DNA from: CAVUMR01 sp963742715
GTDB lineage: Bacteria > Actinomycetota > Actinomycetes > Mycobacteriales > Micromonosporaceae
Length of the DNA: 64,000 nt
Direction of reading: 5' to 3'
Assembly: GCA_963742715.1 (NCBI GenBank)
Contig: CAVUMR010000003.1
Location: 310,001-374,000, forward strand
The translations under genes and the position numbers were made by a program. This document shows positions 8,779 through 19,207 of this stretch, piece after piece. The number at the start of each line of letters is the position of its first letter. Positions within the stretch are counted from its first letter, which is position 1. The notes beneath the pieces were generated by a model. It was given only the letters and a program-made list of their open reading frames with translations. It was not told the DNA's origin and did no database searches.

Positions 8779-10521
8779 CTAGCTCAGGTATGCGTTGTAG
8801 AAGACGACGTTACCCAGCACCGCGGACAAGATGACTCCGTTGACCTTCTTGCCGGTCAGTTCGAAGTTCTTGACGTAGATGACCGGTACCACCGGCGAGA
8901 AGTCGGTGATGATCTTCTTGTCGAGCTTCGACCACTCAGGCGCGGCCGAGGCCGCGTCCATGTTCGAGATCCGGTCGATCTCGGAGTTGATCGAGTCATC
9001 GTTGAAGTACGAGTACACGTTGTTGCCGCGCGGAGCGACGGTCCGGCCGTCGAACAGCGGCGGGAGAACCGTCGCGCCACTCGGCCAGTCCGCTGCCCAC
9101 GTGTTCAGGTACAGGTCGTACGGGTTGCCCTTCTCGCCGATCTTGTCGTAGTACGTCGACGAGTCGATCGCCTGCAGCACGATCTTGAAGCCGGCCTTCT
9201 CCAGGCTCTCCTTCATCACCGCGGCACGCTTCTGCCCCAGATCCGTGTTGGAGTAGCCGTACACCAGCTTCGGGCTCTGGCCGCCGAGCAGTTCCTTGGC
9301 CTTGGCCGGGTCGCCGGTCGCCTTGGTCGGGTAGGCGTCGTACTTCGAGTAGCCGATGGTCAGCGGCGACTCGATCGTGGAGGCCGGCTCACCCACCAGC
9401 GGGCCACCACTGGCCTGCAGGTAACCGGCGCGGTCCACCGCGTACTGCAGGGCCCGACGGACCTTCAGGTCCTTGACCCGCTGGGTGTTGATGTCCAGGT
9501 AGGTCACGAACGGCGTGTAGTCCTGGATGGTCCGCTTCATCGCCGCGGAGTCCTTGGTGACCTTCGGGATGACCTCTCCCGGCACGTTCGCGTCAGCGAT
9601 CGCGTACTGGTCGACGCCGTTGCTGGCCAGAATCCGCTCGGACTGCTGGACCGAGTCCGGTCCGATCTGCGCGACAAACTGGTCGAAGTAGTTGTGCCGG
9701 ACCGGATCCGTCTTCGGGTCCCAGAACTCGTTGCGGACCAGCGTGAGGGACGTGCCCTTCTTGTACTCCTTGACCTTGTACGGGCCGCTGGAGAACGGGC
9801 GCAGGTCGTACTCGGTCTTCGTGTCCTTCGACTTCGGCACTGCCGTGCTGCCCGGCATCGACGCCGCGAACGGCATGTCGCAGTGCGCCTTCTTGAACGC
9901 GAACTCGAGGGTGTAGTCGTCCTTCACGGTCAAGCCGGGCGGGGTGTCCGCGCCACCGTTGTAGGGACCCTTGTACGTCTTGTTGTAGACGACGTCGTCG
10001 GCGAGCCACTGGTTGATGTAGTGCGCGCCCTCGGACAGCTCCGGGGAGTACGACCGGGCGATGCCGTACGCGACGTCCGCGGCCTTGACCTCGGTGCCGT
10101 CCTCGTACTTGATGCCCTTCTTGATCTTGTATTCCCAGGTCTTGCAGTCCTTGTTGACGTCCGTACCCGGGGTCTCGGCCAGGTCTCCGACGAGCACCAG
10201 CTTGCCGGACCCGTCCTCCTTGAACATGGTCAGCGTACGAAGCATGAGCTCGCCGGCCGCCATGGAGTTCACCACGTAGTCACGCGCCGGGTCCAGGTGC
10301 TCGTAGTCGGACTCGAGCAGGTAGTAGAGCGTGCCGCCCTTCTTGGCGCCCGGGATCTCCTTGGCCGGACCCATCGAGTCCTTCGGGTCGGTCGCGATCG
10401 ACCCCTTTGTCGCGCTCTGCTGCTTGCTCTCCGTCTCGGTGCCCTTGTTCTGGCTACAGGCGCCAAGCGAGGCGACGATAACCAGGGCGCCCGCGGCGGC
10501 GATTGCCACCCGTGGTCGCAT
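8779..10521 (-). CDS. Peptide ABC transporter substrate-binding lipoprotein (family 5), copy 1
   Basis: Extracytoplasmic receptor of the neighbouring oligopeptide importer, 580 aa. The lipoprotein signal peptide ends in LGAC with Cys22 as the lipid anchor, followed by a low-complexity linker. The mature protein shows SBP family 5 features: DPARDYVVNSMA near the N-terminus, LRPFSSGPYKVKEY, and PKLVYGYSNTD in the C-terminal lobe. ATG 10521 has a near-perfect ribosome site (AGGAGGGAATCGAGT). It is last in the opp cluster, after a hairpin and a 323-bp gap, so it probably has its own promoter. It is a clear paralog of the second binding protein at 14281-16038, with block-by-block similarity throughout. 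Confidence 0.93.
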   Translation of the reverse strand: MRPRVAIAAAGALVIVASLGACSQNKGTETESKQQSATKGSIATDPKDSMGPAKEIPGAKKGGTLYYLLESDYEHLDPARDYVVNSMAAGELMLRTLTMFKEDGSGKLVLVGDLAETPGTDVNKDCKTWEYKIKKGIKYEDGTEVKAADVAYGIARSYSPELSEGAHYINQWLADDVVYNKTYKGPYNGGADTPPGLTVKDDYTLEFAFKKAHCDMPFAASMPGSTAVPKSKDTKTEYDLRPFSSGPYKVKEYKKGTSLTLVRNEFWDPKTDPVRHNYFDQFVAQIGPDSVQQSERILASNGVDQYAIADANVPGEVIPKVTKDSAAMKRTIQDYTPFVTYLDINTQRVKDLKVRRALQYAVDRAGYLQASGGPLVGEPASTIESPLTIGYSKYDAYPTKATGDPAKAKELLGGQSPKLVYGYSNTDLGQKRAAVMKESLEKAGFKIVLQAIDSSTYYDKIGEKGNPYDLYLNTWAADWPSGATVLPPLFDGRTVAPRGNNVYSYFNDDSINSEIDRISNMDAASAAPEWSKLDKKIITDFSPVVPVIYVKNFELTGKKVNGVILSAVLGNVVFYNAYLS

Positions 10522-10844
10522 ACTCGATTCCCTCCTGCTCCTCCATGCGGCCCCGGCCCCGGCATCCCGAAGACACGTCGGCAAATGCCCGATCCGGTAG
10601 CTGTTCGCAGCAACGTAACCGCAACGGCGGTACGACGAATCACAGCCCGGCAACAAGACGATTCCGATCGGACGGAAGAAACCTTCAGCGGACCGGGCAA
10701 AACGGAAATCTTTCGCACTAACGTACGGTCTGCCGGGCGGCGGGACCCGAAGAAGCGGTCACGCAGATCGGCACCGCGGCGGCGCGGGGAGCTTGTGCTG
10801 CTCCCCCGGCGCTGCCACGGTGCCGATCGCGGTGGTGCGGTTCG
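10522..10844. other. Gap between oppF and binding protein 1
   Basis: This 323-bp gap has no credible ORF. It contains the oppF terminator hairpin (10766-10828) and, toward 10680-10560, a relatively AT-rich stretch that probably carries the promoter for the binding-protein gene. No confident -35/-10 pair was found. Confidence 0.5.
10766..10828 (-). terminator. Long hairpin after oppF
   Basis: Outer arms GATCGGCACCG and CGGTGCCGATC pair perfectly over 11 bp. An inner GGGGAGC/GCTCCCC arm closes the imperfect structure. It lies just downstream of the oppF stop and before the second binding-protein gene. Confidence 0.7.
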
Positions 10845-11887
<1,043 letters not shown>

Positions 11888-11891
<4 letters not shown>

Positions 11892-12977
11892 TGGGCCACT
11901 CCCGCATGCACTCGCGATCTCATCTTCGAAGATCGCGTTCCGCTGGGTCTCCGGCAGGTGGCAGGCCACCACGTGCCCCTCGTCGTCGGTCGCGGTCGTG
12001 GGCAGGAGCAGCGGGATCTCCACGTCGCACGGGCCGCCGCCGAGCATCGCGTACCGGCAGCGCGGGTGGAACGCACATCCGGCCGGCAGGTTGATCAGGC
12101 TCGGCGGGTTGCCCGGGATCGGCAGCAGGTCCTCTTCGGCGTCACCGTACAGCGACGGCACGCAGGAGAGCAGTCCCCAGGTGTACGGGTGCTGCGGCCG
12201 GCGGAGCACCTGCTCGACTGTGCCGAACTCGACGGCCCGTCCGCCGTACATCACCAGTACCTCGTCGGCGACCTGGCTGACCACGCCCAGGTCGTGGGTG
12301 ATGATGATGATCGCGGAGTTGAACTCCCGCTGGAGGTCCTCGAGCAGGTCCAGGATCTGCGCCTGCACGGTCACGTCGAGCGCGGTGGTGGGCTCGTCGG
12401 CGATCAACAGGTCCGGGTCGTTGACCAGGGACATCGCGATCATGGCGCGCTGCCGCATACCGCCGGAGAACTCGTGCGGGTACTGGTCGGCCCGGCGCTG
12501 CGGCTGCGGGATCCCGACCCGGTCGAGCATCTCGATCGTGCGGGTCCGCGCCACGGCCTTCGACACGTTGTGGTGCACCCGGTACGCCTCGGAGATCTGA
12601 CGACCGATCGTGTAGTACGGGTGCAGGGCGGACAGCGGGTCCTGGAAGATCATCGAGATGTCCCGGCCGCGGAGCTTGCGGATCTCGTCGTCTTCCATGG
12701 TGACGATGTCGCGGCCGTTCACCAGGATCTCGCCGGTGATGCGGGTCCGAGCCCGGTTGTGCAGCCCCAGCACGGCGAGGCTGGTCACGCTCTTGCCGGA
12801 GCCGGACTCACCGACGATGCCGAGTGTGCGCCCTCGGGGAAGCGAGAAGGAAACACCGTCGACGGCGCGGACCACACCGTCCTCCGTCCCGAACTGGACG
12901 CTGAGGTTCTTCACCTCCAGGTACGGCGGGCCCTCCAAGACCGGCGCGACCTCCACCGGCGATGTCGAAGCAGTCAC
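11888..12977 (-). CDS. oppD: Oligopeptide ABC transporter ATP-binding protein OppD
   Basis: ATPase partner of OppF. GTG 12977 with a GAAGGA site opens the protein, and the domain begins YLEVKNLSVQFGTEDGVVRAV. Walker A is GESGSGKS, signature FSGGMRQRAMIAMSL, Walker B LLIADEPTTALDV, and the H-loop ITHDLGVVSQ. The C-terminal Cys-rich oligopeptide motif (GCAFHPRCRYAM) is present. After FEDEIA near 11930 the frame lacks a stop and reads into oppF. One base fewer would end it at TGA 11888, overlapping the oppF GTG. The total length (1090 nt) is not a multiple of three, so a +1 indel near the end is likely; a natural OppD-OppF fusion is less likely. Confidence 0.9.
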
Positions 12978-13117
12978 TATTCCTTCTCTCTCTTCCGTCC
13001 CGGGCGGGCCCGGGGCCATCTCCTTGCTCAGCTCAGTTTGACGCGAGATGCCGTCACTGTGTTACCCCCGTACAGCCGATCACCGGGCCCAGCGCCGCCG
13101 CGACGTCCGCGGACAGG

Positions 13118-13154
13118 GCTGACCAGCCACCAGATGGATTAGTGGCTGGTCAGC
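13118..13154 (-). terminator. Hairpin between oppB and oppD
   Basis: A perfect 13-bp inverted repeat (GCTGACCAGCCAC / GTGGCTGGTCAGC) with an 11-nt loop lies in the 235-bp gap between oppB and oppD. It may attenuate or terminate transcription, lowering ATPase expression relative to the permease and binding protein, or protect the upstream mRNA. Confidence 0.6.
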
Positions 13155-13212
13155 GGGCAGTCCAGGGCGGACCCCGAACGGACGAACGCCATTCCCAACG
13201 ACCAGAGCCGGG

Positions 13213-14202
13213 CTAGCTGAGCCGGACTCTCGGGTCGATAACGGAGTACAGGACGTCGACGATGATGTTCATGACGATGATGAACACGGCGGCCAACAGG
13301 ACCGTCGCCATCACGATCGGCAGGTTGAGGAACGTAACGGCGTCTACCGCCGTCTTTCCGAGTCCGTTGAGGCTGAACACGGTCTCGGTGATGAACGTTC
13401 CGCCGAGATAGACCCCCAGGTCGAGTCCGGCGATCGTGACGATCGGGGTGATCGCGGCGCGGAGCGCGTGCCGGCCGTACACCCTGCCCTTGGTCAGGCC
13501 CTTCGCGCGAGCGGTCCGGATGTAGTCCTCGGACAGGGTCTCCAGCATCTGCGCCCTGGACAGCCGCGCGTAGGTCGCGGAGTTCAGGAAACCGAGGGTG
13601 ATCCAGGGCAGGATCATGCCCTGCATCCAGTGCAGCGGATTATCGAACGGAGACGTGTAGCTCGGCGATGGTAGGAGGTCGAAGCCGTACACGAAGATCA
13701 ACAGCAGGATCAGGCCGAGGAAGTACACCTGCATCGACGCGCCGGCCAACGAAACGGTGATGGCTGTCTTGTCGAACAAGGTGCCGCGTCTCAGCGCTGA
13801 GATCATGCCGAGGGTGATGCCGATGCCTAGCCAGAGAATCGCTGACCCGATGACGATGCTCACCGTCACCGGCAGGGTGCGCTTGATGATGTCCGTCACC
13901 GGCTCGTTGGAGCGGAACGAGTAGCCCAGGCAGGGCGCGGCGCACTCCCGGGCGAGCTCACCCTCGCCGTAGGTACGGCCGACGAAGACACCCTTGACGA
14001 ACTTGCCGTACTGCACGACGAGCGGATCGCTGAGGCCGAGCCGCTGCTCGGTCTGCTTGATCTGGTTCGCGTCGCACTGCTTGCCGCACATGACGAACGC
14101 CGGGCTCGTCGGTACCGCGAAGAACAGGCCAAACGTTGCCACGCTGACCATGAACATCGTGAAGATCGATATCAGCAGCCGCTTCACGAGGAACCGGACC
14201 AT
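13213..14202 (-). CDS. oppB: Oligopeptide ABC transporter permease OppB
   Basis: Inner-membrane permease subunit, 329 aa, with the family 5/6 permease layout: an N-terminal helix (FLVKRLLISIFTMFMVS), a long external loop, then five more helices. The EAA-type loop facing the ATPases reads EDYIRTARAKGLTKGRVYGRHALRAAITP, shown here as evidence in parts: EDYIRTARAKGL then HALRAAITP. ATG 14202 is preferred over GTG 14205 because of its spacing from GAGGTGAG. The external loop contains four cysteines, more than usual. It lies between the second binding-protein gene and oppD. Confidence 0.93.
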   Translation of the reverse strand: MVRFLVKRLLISIFTMFMVSVATFGLFFAVPTSPAFVMCGKQCDANQIKQTEQRLGLSDPLVVQYGKFVKGVFVGRTYGEGELARECAAPCLGYSFRSNEPVTDIIKRTLPVTVSIVIGSAILWLGIGITLGMISALRRGTLFDKTAITVSLAGASMQVYFLGLILLLIFVYGFDLLPSPSYTSPFDNPLHWMQGMILPWITLGFLNSATYARLSRAQMLETLSEDYIRTARAKGLTKGRVYGRHALRAAITPIVTIAGLDLGVYLGGTFITETVFSLNGLGKTAVDAVTFLNLPIVMATVLLAAVFIIVMNIIVDVLYSVIDPRVRLS

Positions 14203-14237
14203 CACTCACCTCAGCAGTACGACTCGGATATTGCGGG

Positions 14238-14273
14238 ATCTCGGGGTGGCCGCTTGCGCGGCCACCCCGAGAT
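14238..14273 (-). terminator. Strong hairpin after binding protein 2
   Basis: A perfect 16-bp inverted repeat with a TTGC loop starts 8 bp past the stop of the binding-protein gene and precedes oppB. It is probably a partial terminator or 3' stabiliser that makes the binding protein more abundant than the membrane subunits. Confidence 0.8.
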
Positions 14274-14280
14274 TTCCTAC

Positions 14281-16038
14281 CTACTTCTTGACGAACATCG
14301 ACCACAGATGGGTCAGACCGTACGAGTCACTCAGGAAGTAACCGCCGATCTTGGAGCCGACAAGCGTGAAGTTCTTGTCGTTGTAGATCGGCACAACCGG
14401 TGCCCACTTGGTCATGATCATCTCGTCGAGCTTCGCCCACTCAGCGGTGGCCTCGTCGGCCGGCAGAGCGGAGATCCGGTCGATCTCGGAGTTGAGCTCG
14501 CTCTCGTTGATGTACGAGTAGTTCTGGTTACCCTGCGGCACGATCGAGCGCCCGTCGTACAGCGGCGGGATGATCGTGGAACCGCTCGGCCAGTCGGAGC
14601 CCCAGCCGGTCAGGTAGATGTCGTACGGGTTGTCCTTACGACCCAGAACCGTGTAGTACTGCGCCGGGTCGATCGGGTTCAGGGCGATCTGGAAGCCAGC
14701 CTTCTCGAGGCTTTCCTTCACGATCGCGGCCTGCTTCTGCCGACGCGGCGTGTTGCTGTAGCCGTAGGTGAGCTTGACGGTCTTGCCACCCAGCAGCTGC
14801 TTCGCCTTGGCTGCGTCACCCGAGGGTGCCGACGGGAAGGCGTCGTACTTCTTGTAGCCGATGGTGGTCGGCGACATCAGCGTGGTGGCGATGGAACCCG
14901 CGGCCGGGCCACCGAGCACCTGCAGCATGCCCTGCTTGTCCATGGCCAGGTTCAGCGCCTTGCGGACGTTGAGGTCCTTGACCCGCTGCATGTTGATGTT
15001 GACGACCCACAGGAACTGGGTGGCGCCCTCGACGACCCGCTTCTTGGCGTTGGCGTCGTTGGTCACCTTCGGAAGCAGCTCCGGCGGTACGTTCGCCCAG
15101 CTGATCGTGGACTGGTCGGCACCGTTGTCGGCGAGCAGGCGCTCGTTCTGCTGGGTGTCGTCCAGGCCGAAGGTGAAGTTCCACGCGTCCGGGAAGTTGT
15201 TCCGGATCGGGTCGGTCTTCGGGTCCCAGTACTGGTTGCGCTCGAGCGTGAGCTCGGTGTCCTTCTTGTGGGTCTTGATCTTGTACGGGCCGTTGCCGAA
15301 CGGACGCAGGTCGTACTCGGTCTTGGTGTCCTTCGACTTCGGCACCGCGGAGCTCGTGGCCATCGCGGCCGCGAACGGCATGTCACAGTGCGGCTTCGGG
15401 AACGTGAAGGTGATGGTCTTGTCGCCACTCACCTCGACGCCCGGTGGGACGTCGCCGCCGCCGTTGTAGGGACCCTTGTAGGTCTTGTTGTAGGCGATGT
15501 CGTCGGCCAGCCACTGCTGGATGTAGTGCGGGCCCTCGGCCAGGTCCGGCGAGAACGCACGGGCAACGCCGTAGGCGACGTCGGCCGCCTTGACGTCCGT
15601 ACCGTCCTCGTACTTCAGGCCGTCCTTGAGGGTGTACTCCCACTTGGTGCACTTGCCGTCGGACACGTCCTTGCCGGCGTCCGTGGCCATGTCACCGACG
15701 AGCAGCAGGTTGCCGCCACCGTCGTCCTTGAACTGCGTCAGCTGCCGGTACACGAGGCCCATGGCCTCCTGCTGGTTGGTGACGTAGTTCCGAGCGGGGT
15801 CGAGGTGCTCGAAGTCCGCCTGCTGCACGATGGTCACCGTGCCGCCGGACTGCGCGCCTTCCGGCTTCTTGGCCGGACCCTGCGAGTCCTTCGGGTCCTT
15901 GGAGATACCGCCCTGCTGCTTCGACTCTCCGCCGCGCCCGCCACTTCCGGTGTCGCTGCCAGTGTTGCTACTGCAGCCCGAAGCGGCGAGAGCGACTGCG
16001 AGAGCACCGATAGTCAGTGCCCCCCAGGTGCGTCGCAC
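14281..16038 (-). CDS. Peptide ABC transporter substrate-binding lipoprotein (family 5), copy 2
   Basis: Second lipoprotein receptor of the opp cluster, 585 aa. The signal peptide ends ASGC with lipidated Cys22, then a Gly/Ser-rich linker. The family 5 blocks DPARNYVTNQQ, LRPFGNGPYKIKTHK and VKLTYGYSNTP parallel those of copy 1 closely, indicating duplication with divergence in ligand-contact regions. The GTG start at 16038 has a GGAAGGAGA site. It sits between oppC and oppB, the usual place for a receptor gene, so it is likely the original partner, with copy 1 added at the end of the cluster. Confidence 0.93.
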   Translation of the reverse strand: MRRTWGALTIGALAVALAASGCSSNTGSDTGSGGRGGESKQQGGISKDPKDSQGPAKKPEGAQSGGTVTIVQQADFEHLDPARNYVTNQQEAMGLVYRQLTQFKDDGGGNLLLVGDMATDAGKDVSDGKCTKWEYTLKDGLKYEDGTDVKAADVAYGVARAFSPDLAEGPHYIQQWLADDIAYNKTYKGPYNGGGDVPPGVEVSGDKTITFTFPKPHCDMPFAAAMATSSAVPKSKDTKTEYDLRPFGNGPYKIKTHKKDTELTLERNQYWDPKTDPIRNNFPDAWNFTFGLDDTQQNERLLADNGADQSTISWANVPPELLPKVTNDANAKKRVVEGATQFLWVVNINMQRVKDLNVRKALNLAMDKQGMLQVLGGPAAGSIATTLMSPTTIGYKKYDAFPSAPSGDAAKAKQLLGGKTVKLTYGYSNTPRRQKQAAIVKESLEKAGFQIALNPIDPAQYYTVLGRKDNPYDIYLTGWGSDWPSGSTIIPPLYDGRSIVPQGNQNYSYINESELNSEIDRISALPADEATAEWAKLDEMIMTKWAPVVPIYNDKNFTLVGSKIGGYFLSDSYGLTHLWSMFVKK

Positions 16039-16113
16039 GATTTTGTCTCCTTCCCTGTCCGGCTCGGGCTCCCTCTGCCCGATAGGCGCCGAACGACATG
16101 GGTATGTGTATGG

Positions 16114-17172
16114 CTACCGGGACGATCGTGGATCAAGCGCGTCTCGCAGTGAATCGCCGAAAAGGTTGAAGGCGAGAACGAGAATGAAGATCGTGATCCC
16201 GGGGAACAAGGTGTAAGCCGGGTCGGTCTGCAGATACTTCGTACTGTCGAAGATCATGCGGCCGAGGTCCGGCGTCGGCTCCACTACGCCGATGTTGAGG
16301 AATGACAGTGCAGCCTCAGCCGTGATGAAGGCCGGCACGTTGAGTGAGAAGACGACCAGGATCGGCGCCCAGATGTTCGGCAGCAGCTGGCGGAACAGGA
16401 TGTGCCCCGTTCCGGCACCGGCGGCGCGGGCGGCCTCGACGAACTCGCGTTCCCGCAGCGAGAGCACCTGACCACGGATGAGCCGCGCGGTGTACGTCCA
16501 GCTGAACATCGCGAACACCGAGATGATGAGGAACACCCGGAACAGCGAGGGCACCTCGTCGACGCCGTACAACCGGTTGGTGATCACCGGAATGGCGGCG
16601 AGACAGAAGATCAGGAACGGGAACGCCAGTACGAAGTCGATGAGCCAGTTGATGACGACGTCCCAGACGCCGCCGGCGTAGCCGGCCGCGATGCCGATCA
16701 GGATGCCGATCGCGATCGTCACCAACGCGGACGCGAACGCCACGAACAACGAGGTGCGCATCCCGTAGATCAGCTGCATGAACACGTCACGCCCGATGCC
16801 CGGCTCGAGGCCGAACCAGTGCGTGCCGTTGATGCCGCCGGCATAACCGAGCGGATAGCCGTAGGCGTCGAGCTTGTCGGCGAACCGCTCGGTCGCGCCC
16901 TTGCCGTACACCGCCTGGATCAGCGGCGCGGTGACGGCGAGCACGAAGAAGATCACCAAGGTCACCGCACTGACCGAGGCGACCCGGTCCCGCCTGAGCC
17001 GGAGCCAGGCGAGCTGCCCGGGTGAACGCCCGACAATCGCCTTGCGCTCCTCGACGACCAGTCCGTCGCCGTCACCGGCTGGCGACGCGCTGACGGCGAC
17101 GCCGCCGGCTCCGCCGGAAAAGGCCTCCGAAGATGACCTGTCAACGCCACTACTCGGCGGGCTATCGCTCAT
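16114..17172 (-). CDS. oppC: Oligopeptide ABC transporter permease OppC
   Basis: Second permease subunit, 352 aa. A ~65-residue Ser/Gly-rich cytoplasmic N-terminus precedes the first helix (VSAVTLVIFFVLAVTAPLI). Then come the OppC_N-type loop with HWFGLEPGIGRDVF, typical of dipeptide permeases, and five more helices. The EAA loop reads EFVEAARAAGAGTGHILFRQ and is followed by LLPN. ATG 17172 has a GGAGGG site. It is the first gene of the minus-strand cluster, so the cluster promoter lies in 17173-17454. Confidence 0.93.
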   Translation of the reverse strand: MSDSPPSSGVDRSSSEAFSGGAGGVAVSASPAGDGDGLVVEERKAIVGRSPGQLAWLRLRRDRVASVSAVTLVIFFVLAVTAPLIQAVYGKGATERFADKLDAYGYPLGYAGGINGTHWFGLEPGIGRDVFMQLIYGMRTSLFVAFASALVTIAIGILIGIAAGYAGGVWDVVINWLIDFVLAFPFLIFCLAAIPVITNRLYGVDEVPSLFRVFLIISVFAMFSWTYTARLIRGQVLSLREREFVEAARAAGAGTGHILFRQLLPNIWAPILVVFSLNVPAFITAEAALSFLNIGVVEPTPDLGRMIFDSTKYLQTDPAYTLFPGITIFILVLAFNLFGDSLRDALDPRSSR

Positions 17173-17454
17173 TTGATCTTGCTCCCTCCGGAGACCCAGG
17201 CATCGCAGACGTCTCCCCGGCTCGACGCGAAACTAGCGAGCGATTGGCGCCGGATGAACGCCTAGGCGCATCAGTCTGATAACAAGTGCGTCACGCGGTA
17301 CCAAGTGGTTCTGAAACCCTTGCTGTGTCGCACCGTTTTGCCCCAAATGTTTGCGTCGCCGGGCCCGGGAACCGCAGGTTCCTCCGTCTTGCGAGGCAAT
17401 TCGGACCTACCTTGCGTGTTGCACCGGTGCCCGGCCGCATCGCACGGTGAGGCG
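17173..17454. other. Divergent promoter region, opp cluster / pterin dehydratase
   Basis: This 282-bp gap between divergent genes is more AT-rich than its surroundings (especially 17275-17420). A small hairpin (GGAACC GCA GGTTCC) lies near 17368-17383. It must hold promoters for both directions; no convincing -35/-10 pair can be singled out. Confidence 0.5.
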
Positions 17455-17754
17455 ATGGGAACCCTACTATCCGCTGACGAGGTGGCCACGAGCCTCCGGG
17501 ACCTGCCCGGTTGGTCGGGCGGTACCAGCGGAATCAGCCGTACCTACGCCGCGCCGGACTTTCCGTCCGCCATCGCGCTGGTGGTCGCGGTGGCCAGGCA
17601 GGCGGAGGCGGCGAACCACCACCCGGACATCGACATCCGGTGGCGGAACGTGACGTTCACGCTGGTCAGTCACGACGCCGGCGGGCTCACCGAGCGGGAT
17701 ACCGCGCTGGCCGGCAAGATCGCCGCGCTGGCTGCCGAGCACCGGGCCGAGTGA
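17455..17754 (+). CDS. 4a-hydroxytetrahydrobiopterin dehydratase (PCD/DCoH)
   Basis: A 99-aa cytosolic pterin-4a-carbinolamine dehydratase fold protein. The active-site motif is intact: H55-H56-P57-D58 followed by W63, then VSHDAGGLTERD with the third catalytic histidine. In bacteria the enzyme recycles pterin cofactor for aromatic amino acid hydroxylases or acts in pterin metabolism; no hydroxylase is in this window. ATG 17455 follows GGTGAGGCG. It lies 10 bp upstream of tldD and is probably cotranscribed with it. A second, degenerate family member is at 26041. Confidence 0.93.
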   Translation: MGTLLSADEVATSLRDLPGWSGGTSGISRTYAAPDFPSAIALVVAVARQAEAANHHPDIDIRWRNVTFTLVSHDAGGLTERDTALAGKIAALAAEHRAE

Positions 17755-17764
17755 GCCGGGGACG

Positions 17765-19207
17765 GTGACGGCGTTCGAGCTCGCCGAGGCGGCGGTCGAC
17801 GCGGCGATCAGTGCCGGTGCCCGGTACGCCGACGCCCGCGTCATGCACCAGCGGTACGAGTCGATGTCGGCCCGGGACGGGGACATCGACGACCTCACCC
17901 AGACCGAGAGCGTCGGGCTCGGCGTACGCGCCCTGCTCGGCTCCTCCTGGGGCTTCGCCGCGGTACCCGAGCCGACCCCGGCCGCGGCGGCGACGGCCGG
18001 CGCCCGGGCCGCGGCGATCGCGCGGGCCGGCGCCGCGGTACCGGGTCCGCCACTGGGACTGGTCGAGCTAGCGCCGGTGGTGGCCGAGTGGTCCAGCCGG
18101 TGCCGGATCGACCCGCTCGGCGTACCGCTGACGGACAAGGCGAACCTGCTGGTCACGGCCACGTCGCGGATGCGCGGGCACGGCGCGGACATCGCCGAGG
18201 CGCAGTACGCCGCCTGGGACACGCACAAGTACCTGGTGTCCAGCGCCGGCCACCGGATCGAGCAGCGGACCCGCGAATGCGGCGGCGGCATCAGCGCCAC
18301 CGCGGTGGGCGACGGCGAGACCCAGCGGCGCAGCTATCCGTGCGGGCGCGGCCAGTACGGCACAGCCGGCTGGGAGCTGGTGCTCGGACTGGACCTGGTC
18401 GAACACGCCGCCCGGGTGGCCGACGAGGCCCGGGCGCTGCTCACCGCGCCGGTCTGCCCGGCCGGTACGACCACGCTCGTACTCGGTGCCGAGCAGCTCG
18501 CGTTGCAGATCCACGAGTCGGTCGGGCACGCCGTGGAACTGGACCGGATCCTCGGCTGGGAGGCCGGGTACGCGGGCACGTCCTGGCTCGACCTGGCCCA
18601 GCTCGGCTCGCTGCGGTACGGCTCGGAGCTGATGACCATCACCGCCGACCCGACCATCCCGGGCGCGTTCGGCTCGTTCGGGTACGACGACGAGGGCACC
18701 CCGGCGGCCTGCCGGGACATCGTGCGCGACGGCGTCTGGGTGGGCGTACTGGCCGGTCGCGACTCGGCCGCGGCCGCCGGTCTCGACTATGCCGGCAGCG
18801 TCCGGTCCGACGGTTGGGCCCGACTGCCGATGGTCCGGATGACCACCGTCGGGCTGCTGCCCGGACCTCACTCGCTGGAGGAGATCATCGCCGCCACCGA
18901 CGAGGGGGTGTACATGGACAGCAACCGATCCTGGTCGATCGACGACAAGCGGCTGAACTTCCAGTTCGGCTGCGAGATCGGCTGGGAGATCAAGCGCGGC
19001 AGGCGCGGCCGGATGCTGCGCAACCCCACGTACACCGGCATCGGTCCGGTTTTCTGGCGGTCCATGGACATGCTCGCCGGCGGCGCCGAACACGAGCCGT
19101 GGGGCACCCCGAACTGCGGCAAGGGCCAGCCGCTGCAGGTCGGCCACGCGGGTCACCCGGCCGCGCCGGCGCGCTTCCGGGACGTCCGGGTGGGGGTACG
19201 CGGGTGA
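17765..19207 (+). CDS. tldD: Metallopeptidase TldD
   Basis: Zinc metalloprotease subunit of the TldD-TldE heterodimer, which degrades or trims small unfolded peptides in the cytosol. The zinc motif HESVGH gives H250, E251 and H255, and the C-terminal Cys451 (TPNCGKG) is the third ligand in the family. Length 480 aa is typical. The GTG start at 17765 has a GGGGAC site. Its stop overlaps the tldE start (GTGA). It sits across a divergent promoter from the peptide importer, which suits a role in handling peptides. Confidence 0.95.
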   Translation: MTAFELAEAAVDAAISAGARYADARVMHQRYESMSARDGDIDDLTQTESVGLGVRALLGSSWGFAAVPEPTPAAAATAGARAAAIARAGAAVPGPPLGLVELAPVVAEWSSRCRIDPLGVPLTDKANLLVTATSRMRGHGADIAEAQYAAWDTHKYLVSSAGHRIEQRTRECGGGISATAVGDGETQRRSYPCGRGQYGTAGWELVLGLDLVEHAARVADEARALLTAPVCPAGTTTLVLGAEQLALQIHESVGHAVELDRILGWEAGYAGTSWLDLAQLGSLRYGSELMTITADPTIPGAFGSFGYDDEGTPAACRDIVRDGVWVGVLAGRDSAAAAGLDYAGSVRSDGWARLPMVRMTTVGLLPGPHSLEEIIAATDEGVYMDSNRSWSIDDKRLNFQFGCEIGWEIKRGRRGRMLRNPTYTGIGPVFWRSMDMLAGGAEHEPWGTPNCGKGQPLQVGHAGHPAAPARFRDVRVGVRG